Shown piece after piece: positions 57,927-64,000 of a DNA stretch of 64,000 nucleotides. The notes under the pieces were generated by a model. It did no database searches. It saw only the letters and a program-made list of their open reading frames with translations, and was not told the origin of the DNA. A program made the position numbers and the translations under genes. How positions within the stretch are numbered: the first letter of the stretch is position 1; each line of letters begins with the position of its first letter. Source of the stretch: Natronomonas marina (lineage in GTDB: Archaea; Halobacteriota; Halobacteria; Halobacteriales; Haloarculaceae); NCBI RefSeq assembly GCF_024298905.1, contig NZ_CP101154.1, positions 1,426,001 through 1,490,000 of the forward strand, in the 5' to 3' direction.

Positions 57927-58297
57927 AGGTCGCTCCTGTCTTTCACTCCGTGCCATTTTTCGAACCTCTTGATGAATCCTTCGACGTTCTCGCGTAAATC
58001 TTCTTCGGCGGCATCGAAGCCGTCGTTCCCCGGGATCGGCGGTGAGACCTCTTCCGACCGGATTTTCTCACCGTCTCGGTAGGTGTCTCGATGCAGGCCT
58101 TCCTCGGTGATGTCGTGGCCACCGGCTGCGTCGCGGTCGTGATCGTAGCGGACGACCTCACGCCAGTCGCCCTCCAGCCAGTATTCCAGCTGCACCAGGA
58201 ACTTCGTCACGGTACCGCGCTCCGTCGAGAACGCTGTGCGAAGTTGCACGCGGTCGGCCAGACGATCCGGCGGGGGCGTGACCTCGTAGTCTTTCAT
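57923..58297 (-). CDS. Small protein of a three-gene unit (124 aa), unknown
   Basis: A 124-aa protein with PPPDRLADRVQLRTAFSTER, VTKFLVQLEYWLEGDWREVV and RYDHDRDAAGGHDITEEGLH. Similar proteins (given as DUF7718, by recollection) are common in haloarchaeal accessory DNA and look like a single alpha/beta fold with a Trp-rich strand pair. It overlaps both neighbours (ATGA upstream, GTGA downstream). A TA-like role is plausible but not shown. Confidence 0.6.
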   Translation of the reverse strand: MKDYEVTPPPDRLADRVQLRTAFSTERGTVTKFLVQLEYWLEGDWREVVRYDHDRDAAGGHDITEEGLHRDTYRDGEKIRSEEVSPPIPGNDGFDAAEEDLRENVEGFIKRFEKWHGVKDRSDL

Positions 58298-58509
58298 TCA
58301 CACACGGCCTCTCGAAGCTCCCGGTACAACTTGGGGTGGTGTTCTTCCAGAATCTCTGCATCTTTCTCAAGTTCACCAATCCGTTGCCGCACGCGGGAAG
58401 CCGATTCATATCGCTTGCTGTCTGATACATCCACTTGTCTGCTGATCCGTTCCCTGTCCGTCTCTGTCATGATTGCTGTGACGCCCATACCGCCATTCGA
58501 TGGTGGCAT
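58294..58509 (-). CDS. Small helical, antitoxin-like protein (71 aa), first gene of the unit
   Basis: A 71-aa frame: TETDRERISRQVDVSDSKRY, then SRVRQRIGELEKDAEILEEH and HPKLYRELREAVCE, a long charged helix pair. Later Met starts exist (58470, giving 58 aa). A TATA-like ATATAAC box lies ~21 nt upstream of 58509. The small size, charge and coupling are typical of an antitoxin-like partner, which is inference. Confidence 0.55.
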   Translation of the reverse strand: MPPSNGGMGVTAIMTETDRERISRQVDVSDSKRYESASRVRQRIGELEKDAEILEEHHPKLYRELREAVCE

Positions 58510-58607
58510 ACAACTTGGACATTGCGTTATATCGCCATAAAAGTTAGCTCATAACACCACATTAGTTTATACTCTAACCTTTATTGCCACGGCGATATAT
58601 GTATCTG

Positions 58608-58961
58608 GTAAGCGGCTGTCGAGCTTCGGTCGGCCGAAGCTGGTAACTTGCCTTCGAGTAGCCAAAAACTGTGTTCTGAGGCTCGGTCAACCTGGGTCAA
58701 ACGCGAGTATACACCGTCCACCCGACAGCGACGATTGCAACTGTCGCGCCGATGGCTGTCGGACCGATGCCATCGGCCCCGTCGAACGACCAACCGAAAT
58801 ACAGGTAGCCGACGATTGCGACGAGCGCCACGGCTACCCCGAGAACTTTCATCGCCAGGGAGTCCGAGCTGCCAGCTCCAGGCATACGTCTCTCTACAGT
58901 TTCGATACTGAAAGACACCTCGGATGACCCACCGGTACTCGGCTGCTGTCGTTTCTTCCAT
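58608..58961. repeat. 354-bp direct repeat, copy B
   Basis: Near-identical to copy A (57211-57563); the same start GTAAGCGGCTG and end TCTTCCAT. The distance between starts is 1397 bp, enclosing a 1044-bp cassette (57564-58607). Differences are scattered, so the duplication is recent but not fresh. Confidence 0.9.
58697..58918 (-). CDS. Small membrane protein in repeat copy B (73 aa)
   Basis: A GTG-started frame SFSIETVERRMPGAGSSDS, then TM runs KVLGVAVALVAIVGYLYFGW and GPTAIGATVAIVAVGWTVY. Paralogue of the 66-aa frame in copy A, with a longer N-terminus. Seven or so residue changes over 62 shared positions, several of them conservative. Unknown function. Confidence 0.6.
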   Translation of the reverse strand: MSFSIETVERRMPGAGSSDSLAMKVLGVAVALVAIVGYLYFGWSFDGADGIGPTAIGATVAIVAVGWTVYTRV

Positions 58962-59063
58962 ACGGTAGTGAGTGATCGTAGGGGGTGTCGAACACGCCGA
59001 TCCGATTTATTGATCTCACAAACCGTTTGACTACCATAGCTTTAGTAATACAGAATACTACAG

Positions 59064-59089
59064 GTACTACTAACGATGGCGAGTAGTAC
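59064..59089. promoter_or_regulatory. Inverted repeat at the start of the AbrB/VapC pair
   Basis: GTACTACT (59064-59071) and AGTAGTAC (59082-59089) form a perfect 8-bp inverted repeat with a 10-bp spacer that spans the ATG at 59076. A TATA-like TTAGTAATA lies ~27-34 nt before the start. Binding by the AbrB-like antitoxin there would block leaderless initiation. Confidence 0.6.
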
Positions 59090-59372
59090 TAACGAACCGA
59101 GAGTAGTGCGCGTGTCTCGGAAGGGCCAGGCAACGATCCCAAAGCCGTTGCGCGAGAAGTTCGGGATCGAGACGCCGGGAGAGGTGTTTATTTACGAAGA
59201 GCAGGGGCGGATCATCGTCGAGCCAGTACCGTCCCCGGACGAACTGCATGGAATCCACTCCGGAGAGCACGAACACGGTGACGTACTGGAGAAGGCTCGT
59301 GAGATGAAAGATGAAGAACAGCGCAAGGAAGCAGAGCGAACTGAACGGCTACGTCCGACCGAGGACACATGA
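59076..59372 (+). CDS. vapB: AbrB/MazE-type antitoxin
   Basis: A 98-aa protein with a swapped-hairpin AbrB domain at the N-terminus: RVVRVSRKGQATIPKPLREK then FGIETPGEVFIYEEQGRIIV, followed by a flexible helical tail that would bind the toxin (HGDVLEKAREMKDEEQRKEA). The ATGA overlap with the PIN gene marks a VapBC-type pair. An inverted repeat spans its start codon. Confidence 0.85.
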   Translation: MASSTNEPRVVRVSRKGQATIPKPLREKFGIETPGEVFIYEEQGRIIVEPVPSPDELHGIHSGEHEHGDVLEKAREMKDEEQRKEAERTERLRPTEDT

Positions 59373-59806
59373 GCAGCGGGTACGTATTCGATACGGAAGC
59401 GATCATCGCCTTTCTGTACAACGAACCTGGCCACGAGGTCGTCGCCGATATTCTTGACGAGGTCTTCACTGGCAGCAGTGACGGCTTCCTGACCGAGGCG
59501 AATGCGAGTGAGGTGTTCTATCTCGTCGCCCGCTTCGAGGGCGTCGATGACACGCCGACGGACGCCTCGCTGCGGGACGCTGACCGGGACGTTCGTGCAC
59601 TTGCACGACAGGGTTTGAGCATCGAATCGGCTGACTGGCGGTTGGCAGCAGAAGTGAAAGCCGATGGGGGCATCTCCCTTGCCGACGCGTACGCGGTTGC
59701 GCTCGCTCACGAACGTGAGGCGACCCTCGTCGCCGGCGCCGCCGACGACTTCGAGGACCTCTCTATCGGGGTCGATCTGCACCGATTCCGAAATCACGGT
59801 GCGTAG
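59369..59806 (+). CDS. vapC: PIN-domain toxin (VapC)
   Basis: A 145-aa PIN-domain ribonuclease. The first acidic residue is in YVFDTEAIIAFL (Asp8), the middle Glu in LTEANASEVFYLV, and the later acidic cluster in GGISLADAYAVALA and VAGAADDFEDL. All are in the usual places for VapC. It cleaves RNA, and is held by the antitoxin encoded upstream. Confidence 0.88.
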   Translation: MSSGYVFDTEAIIAFLYNEPGHEVVADILDEVFTGSSDGFLTEANASEVFYLVARFEGVDDTPTDASLRDADRDVRALARQGLSIESADWRLAAEVKADGGISLADAYAVALAHEREATLVAGAADDFEDLSIGVDLHRFRNHGA

Positions 59807-59924
59807 AGCACACGTAGCTTCAACCTACCAACCACGTCGACTCTATGCCGATATTCCGGAACGGCCTGGCGTCGGAACTGCAAAGGCGAGCCGATTCCCC
59901 GTGGCACCAGCGACCGTAGAGGAC

Positions 59925-61178
59925 TCAGAAGGCACTCTGCAGCTTTGCGAGTTCCGTCCGTTCGGTTTCCAGCATCGGGAGAACGTCGTCGTGGACCTGC
60001 ATCAGGTGATTGTAGATGGCCTGCCAGTACTGGCCGTCGCGCGGGCCGCTTGGAAGGTCCCGGAGCCCTCGCCAGGTGTCGATGTCGCTCTCGACGCGGT
60101 CGTGATACGCCGAGAGGTGGTGGCGAAACCCCTCGCGGTCGACGGCCGTCGCAAGCGCCATGTTCCGCTCGATAAGCGTCATGCTGTGGCGCCAGACTGT
60201 CCCCAGGATTTCGTTTGCCGGTTGCAGCCACGGGCTGTTCACCTGTGCGCCAGCGAGTTCCTCGAGGCCCAACGTCTCCTGGTCGAGCGTCTCGAACTCA
60301 GTCGTCAGGGCGTCGTGAACGCTGTACAGGTCGATTGCGCCCCCGATAGCCCCACCGAGTGGTGCCGTCAGTATGCTCTCGACGGTCATCGTGGATAACT
60401 CGTCGATGATGGCGTCCACCACCTCGATTACGTCCTCGATCGAGTTGTCCACGTAGTAGTCGTACCGGTAGAGTTGCCGAATCTCGGCGAGGTACCACTT
60501 TCGGTACTCCGCCGCGGCCCGCAAGCTCACCAGCGGGTCGTAATCGAAGTGGTCGACCATCGGGAGCGTCCGGTTCGGGGCGTAGCCACGGTACTCGAAC
60601 AGGCCATCGAAGTCCCGACGCGAGGCGAGCTCGTCGTCGAGTGCGGTCACCAGGCCCGGCATCTCGTATGCGTAGCCGCTCGGGAACCGGCCGGCGAAGG
60701 CGTTGTCGGAGTCGACCACGTCGATATCGTCGCTGACGTGGATGAGCCCCGTCGTGTACCACGGGACCTCTCTGGTTTCGGTCTCGCCCGTCTGGGGGTG
60801 TTCCAGCTCGAGGGTCCAGGTCACGTCCTCGACGACGTAGTTCTCGACGCGACCCTCGACGGTGCGGCGGTCCGGGACCGACCATGGCGGGTCCGCCGGC
60901 ACCGGTTCGATCGACAACTCGACATCCGTCGCCTCGTCGTTCGTGATGATGTCGTCGCCGTTAATATCGTTGTTCTCCACGATCGACTGGATGTCGCCGT
61001 CGAACTCCAGCACGACGAACGTCTCCTCGTCGGCGGTCACCTCGGCCCACCCCCGGACGAACGGCGGGATGTCGGGACCGAGAGGCAACTCGCAGCCGGC
61101 AAGCGCCGTCGTGCTGGCGCCCCCAATCAGGGACAGATAGTCACGGCGGCGCAGTCGACTCGCATCGGTGCTGCTCAC
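59925..61178 (-). CDS. Tat lipoprotein of a two-gene unit, unknown function
   Basis: A 417-aa protein with a Tat-like start RLRRRDYLSLIGGAS and lipobox ALAGC. The mature part has a beta-rich N-terminal domain with DINGDDIITNDEA (a possible calcium loop) and a long helical region (210-400) with YRKWYLAEIRQLYRYDYYVD and HLMQVHDDVLPMLETERTE. Paired lipoproteins of this kind are not known to me. ATGA links it to the next gene upstream. Confidence 0.7.
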   Translation of the reverse strand: MSSTDASRLRRRDYLSLIGGASTTALAGCELPLGPDIPPFVRGWAEVTADEETFVVLEFDGDIQSIVENNDINGDDIITNDEATDVELSIEPVPADPPWSVPDRRTVEGRVENYVVEDVTWTLELEHPQTGETETREVPWYTTGLIHVSDDIDVVDSDNAFAGRFPSGYAYEMPGLVTALDDELASRRDFDGLFEYRGYAPNRTLPMVDHFDYDPLVSLRAAAEYRKWYLAEIRQLYRYDYYVDNSIEDVIEVVDAIIDELSTMTVESILTAPLGGAIGGAIDLYSVHDALTTEFETLDQETLGLEELAGAQVNSPWLQPANEILGTVWRHSMTLIERNMALATAVDREGFRHHLSAYHDRVESDIDTWRGLRDLPSGPRDGQYWQAIYNHLMQVHDDVLPMLETERTELAKLQSAF

Positions 61179-62077
61179 ACTTCTACCTCCCCTACGGGAG
61201 TGAGTCCGAGCAACTTCGGCTCCTCTGGGTCGATATACACGTCAAAATGGGCCTCGTAACGGCCGCTTGCGACGTCAAGCCGGTCAATCGGGACCGACAG
61301 GCGGTCGCTGCCGGCCCGATTGGGCACGTCGAGGAGTGCCGCCGTATCGTCAGGGTCGCCCTCGGCGGGGACGAGGCGAAACTGGACGGTCCAATCCGGC
61401 TGGATGATCTCCCCCCGTTCGACCCATATTTCGCTGTCGGTCGCGCGTGCTTCGTACGTGTATCCGGTGACGAGTTCGACTGGCGAGGTTTGCGCGACAA
61501 CCTCCTCGTCGACGACGATCTCGAAGCGGTACGACGAAAGGACGGTGTCTTCGAACATGGTTCGGTCGCCCTCGACAGTCGCGTCCTTGAATTCGTAGGA
61601 CGCCTCTGTCGTTCGCGTTCCGATGAGCGGTTCCACAATTTCCCCTGACTCCACGCCGACATCGTTAAAATACGGATACGGTGTAAGGTATTCCAACTCG
61701 AACGTCGCGTCGGACTGCTCGTACTGCATGGTGATTTGCTGGTCCGACTCAACATCGACGACTCGAATCGCGTCGCGGTCCGTATCGAAGGGCTGCCACC
61801 CCTGGGTAGTGTACATACTCGCCCGACACGAGCTTACTTTTTCACCTCCGCCCAGACCCCTTGTCCCCCAACCGCTACGACGGACGGCCCACTCCGGCTC
61901 TTTGGGCGTCGCTGTCTCGGTATCCGTCCCGGTAGCCGTCGGGGTGTCCGTCGGTAACTCCTCGCGGTCCGGATCCGGGTCCTCGATGATCCCACCATCC
62001 TGACACCCTGACAACGCTGTCACTGCAGCCGCTCCAACCGCCCCAAAATATGACCGACGGGTCAGTCGCCGCGTCAT
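61175..62077 (-). CDS. Tat lipoprotein, partner of the 59925 gene
   Basis: A 300-aa protein with Tat-like RRLTRRSYFGAVGAAAV and lipobox ALSGC, a Thr-rich linker (LPTDTPTATGTDTETATP) and a beta-sandwich with WAVRRSGWGTRGLGGGEK and ASYEFKDATVEGDRT. No catalytic motif. Its stop overlaps the next lipoprotein by ATGA, so the two may form one surface complex. The gene lies within accessory-looking DNA near TA modules. Confidence 0.7.
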   Translation of the reverse strand: MTRRLTRRSYFGAVGAAAVTALSGCQDGGIIEDPDPDREELPTDTPTATGTDTETATPKEPEWAVRRSGWGTRGLGGGEKVSSCRASMYTTQGWQPFDTDRDAIRVVDVESDQQITMQYEQSDATFELEYLTPYPYFNDVGVESGEIVEPLIGTRTTEASYEFKDATVEGDRTMFEDTVLSSYRFEIVVDEEVVAQTSPVELVTGYTYEARATDSEIWVERGEIIQPDWTVQFRLVPAEGDPDDTAALLDVPNRAGSDRLSVPIDRLDVASGRYEAHFDVYIDPEEPKLLGLTPVGEVEV

Positions 62078-62309
62078 GTGCGAATGTGTGTGAATACTGC
62101 CAGTTAACTTTCAGGGCTGTATTCCGTCCAAGGGTGTCAACTTTAGAGGCCGCTATCGAGAGGAAATTACAGCATATTTGGATACGATATTTTTTGCCGT
62201 TCCTGTTTTCGGCTTGTTCAATGTACAATCCGCAACTACTGTAGACCGGCAAATATCCCACCCTGCGGGACGGGAAGTCTCGACATTTTGTTGCACGGAG
62301 GATGTCACC

Positions 62310-62822
62310 TCAGTCCGCAAGTGTCTCGAGCTTGTGGATGATTTTGGTATAGACATCGGGCGCACAGTACCACCCCTCGTTGATCATGGCATCGATCACG
62401 GTCCGTGCTTCGTCGACACCCATCGTGCCCTCGTTTACGAGTTTCAGAACGAGATACGCCGTTCCTCTCGTTGTGATGCCCTCGGCCGCCGCCACGTTCC
62501 GGCCATACGTCTCATCCATCACGGCCGTCCCGTCGTGGGCGTCGGCACAGGCGAGGACGGCGGCATCGGCATCGCTGAGACTGTCGTTGGTCTGGAGTCG
62601 GGACAAAAGCGGAGACATTCCAACGGACACGATGTCGAACCTATCGGTATCGACGCTTCGTTCGATGCGACGGGCGTCCGGATACCCTTCCTCACGGCCG
62701 GTGGCAACGACCTCCTCGTAGACGCGCTCGGGAATCACACATGACGCCGCAAGATGCTCGACGAGCGTCAGTCGGTCGACTTTGGCGAGGTAGATGAGGG
62801 GAGTAGCGTCAAAGACCCACAT
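62310..62822 (-). CDS. PIN-domain toxin (DUF3368-like VapC)
   Basis: A 170-aa PIN protein. Acidic residues are visible in WVFDATPLIYLAK (Asp5), the middle Glu in IPERVYEEVV, and LSDADAAVLACADA and MDETYGRNVA at the other sites. This set is typical of the DUF3368 subgroup of PIN toxins. It follows the RHH gene without a gap and belongs to one unit. It is expected to cut RNA when released. Confidence 0.82.
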   Translation of the reverse strand: MWVFDATPLIYLAKVDRLTLVEHLAASCVIPERVYEEVVATGREEGYPDARRIERSVDTDRFDIVSVGMSPLLSRLQTNDSLSDADAAVLACADAHDGTAVMDETYGRNVAAAEGITTRGTAYLVLKLVNEGTMGVDEARTVIDAMINEGWYCAPDVYTKIIHKLETLAD

Positions 62823-63113
62823 TCACAGCGCCTCGAGATCCGAGTCGAGATGGTCATCATCCACCCAGGTGATATCGCGTTCCTTGGCGAGTTGTGCGAA
62901 GTCCCAGACCGACATGCCAGCTAGCTCAGCCGCCTTGCTGAATGTGATGGTCCCTGCCGCCAGTTGATCGAGCGCGCGCTCGCGTCGCCACGCTTCGAGC
63001 CCTTCGGAGAGGAGCTTTCGAATGGCCGTACTCCGGTCGAGGTTTTCGTCTTCGAGATAGGCGTCGAGTTCAGCCTCTAATTCGTCGGGGACGCGTGCCG
63101 AGATCGTTCCCAT
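62823..63113 (-). CDS. RHH/UPF0175-type antitoxin
   Basis: A 96-aa protein from ATG 63113: a ribbon-helix-helix part GTISARVPDELEAELDAYLE and LDRSTAIRKLLSEGLE, then a UPF0175-like helix pair with TFSKAAELAGMSVWDFAQLA. UPF0175 proteins pair with DUF3368 PIN toxins in many archaea. A perfect palindrome overlaps its promoter. The PIN gene starts at the base after its stop. Confidence 0.85.
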   Translation of the reverse strand: MGTISARVPDELEAELDAYLEDENLDRSTAIRKLLSEGLEAWRRERALDQLAAGTITFSKAAELAGMSVWDFAQLAKERDITWVDDDHLDSDLEAL

Positions 63114-63123
63114 GGAGTTTACA

Positions 63124-63142
63124 TTGTATGCAACGCATACAA
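63124..63142 (-). promoter_or_regulatory. Palindromic operator upstream of the RHH/PIN pair
   Basis: TTGTATGC-aac-GCATACAA: perfect 8-bp arms with a 3-bp spacer, 10 to 30 nt ahead of the ATG at 63113 and covering the likely TATA/transcription start. RHH antitoxins bind such palindromes and repress their own unit, so this is the most plausible operator. Confidence 0.65.
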
Positions 63143-64000
63143 ATGCCTTGGCATCCAGCACCAATTTCCTGACAGCTGGCAAGGTCGAAATCGGCGGCTC
63201 CCGTCCGCAAGGATGCCCTGGATGTCTTCGGGCCGGCGAGGGGCGCCGAGCAATTGGGCGGGTCCGCACCCTGATCGGTGCACGAGCGGATGTCCTCGCC
63301 ACGGTACTGGAGAGGGACCGCACGTCGGAAGACGAACGTTCGCGGGCGGATCGTCAGGCACTCGCTGAGGATCGTTTGAGGGCGGGTTCAGCAGCCCGAT
63401 ATCCGTCTTGAAAGCCTTCATGCCGAGATATCGAACTCTGACGCTCGATTCCTCGAGGTAATACGGGCCATCGGTACGGGGAGTTCGAATAGCGTTCTTC
63501 CGATCAGTCCGTCTGTGTGGTCGTGCATAGCCAATACTGAAAACGGCTACAGTCGCCGAAAGGCCGGAGACACACCGTTATCGAAGTGTATCGACTGGCA
63601 TTTCCCACACGCCTCTATCGATATGTTTCAACCCAAATTTTCCTCAACCGCACGGTCTACACCCGTGAGAGCGGGGGTGAGCGGTCCGAATGTAACACTT
63701 CGAACACATCGATTGGGGGGAATGTGTGTTCTTACCGCTCATTCTTCTAGCCAAAGCAACACGGGTCGGGCTCGATACCGACGCTCAACCGTTGTATAGG
63801 GCGATACGGCTTCTCTTACCGAATGATGTGAGAAATCAGGTAGGCACGAGGATGGCTTTCCTGGCCCAGGTTAACCCCGGTGGACGGATTTATATTCGGA
63901 ATCCGACAGACAGGAGCGGTGGTACGGTTCGCCGCTCGGTCCATCGATCGGAGACGTTACTGGCCGTTGACACCGGTGACAGATCATGATCCCCATCTCG
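63143..64000. other. Gene-poor end of the window
   Basis: About 860 bp without a convincing gene. Short frames on both strands give low-complexity or Arg/Pro-rich text. A minus-strand piece near 63410-63470 reads YYLEESSVRVRYLGMKAF with no start and breaks at 63380, like a decayed fragment. A TATA-like box (GGATTTATATTC, ~63885-63896) could serve a plus-strand gene beyond the window. Confidence 0.45.

Noticed and set aside
58581-58961. 126-aa minus-strand frame starting MEETTAAEYRW in repeat copy B
   Set aside because: Overlaps the more plausible membrane-protein frame; the text becomes Arg-rich after ~40 residues, though the first part recurs in copy A because the DNA is duplicated.
63515-63989. 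Short plus-strand frames (94 and 87 aa) near the window end
   Set aside because: No start context, no conserved-looking pattern, and irregular codon use.

Overview
This 64 kb window is a stretch of a haloarchaeal (class Halobacteria) chromosome. The supporting signs are very high GC, Asp/Glu-rich proteins, GTG/ATG start codons joined to the upstream stop (ATGA/GTGA overlaps), TATA boxes 25-30 nt ahead of leaderless starts, Tat signal peptides with lipoboxes, a type IV pilin-like protein, a lone TnpB element and an ISH-type IS6 element. No rRNA, complete tRNA or CRISPR array is visible.

Layout. 1-2.7 kb: the end of a histidine kinase, an amidohydrolase/MaoC pair and a pilin. 2.7-3.1 kb: a gene-free, hairpin-rich stretch that may be an insertion-element remnant. 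3.1-9.9 kb: hydantoinase/oxoprolinase subunits HyuB/HyuA, a Tat lipoprotein and an AidB-like acyl-CoA dehydrogenase, all on the minus strand. 10-14.1 kb: a 59-aa CxxC protein, an orphan E1-alpha of a 2-oxoacid dehydrogenase, and a thiolase coupled to an HMG-CoA-synthase-like/DUF35 fusion that seems to lack the catalytic Cys. 15-18.5 kb: an operon of a 66-aa exported protein, a gluconate-dehydrogenase subunit-3-like Tat protein and a GMC oxidoreductase, then a PadR regulator. 18.6-22.5 kb: an 18-bp tandem repeat, a lone TnpB element with a collapsed end duplicate beside it, a SpoIIM-like membrane protein and an intact IS6-family element with an 8-bp target duplication.

22.5-36.9 kb is a cell-surface and export region: three secreted or anchored proteins (one a beta-helix protein with dockerin-like repeats), a MacB/FtsX-type ABC exporter with two permeases, a BNR beta-propeller, and a second ABC system with a 967-aa permease. 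37-38 kb holds the first of two homologous pairs of a winged-helix protein and a small TumE-like protein; the second is at 52.5-53.7 kb. 38.1-46.8 kb is dominated by a MoxR / DUF58 / DUF4129 / DUF4350 cluster. PEP carboxykinase (ATP), a CPBP protease and a flavodoxin follow.

50.8-63.2 kb is accessory in character. It carries a wHTH/MazF-like pair, the second TumE-like pair, an AbrB/VapC pair, an RHH/PIN pair, a three-gene operon of small proteins, and a 353-bp duplication (about 97% identical) flanking a 1-kb cassette. Perfect inverted repeats sit at the promoters or starts of two toxin-antitoxin pairs. The last ~0.9 kb has no convincing gene.

The most promising candidates for something little described are the two paralogous wHTH/TumE-like modules, the cassette between the 57-59 kb repeats, and the Cys-less condensing-enzyme/DUF35 fusion. 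All functions are inferred from sequence reading alone.
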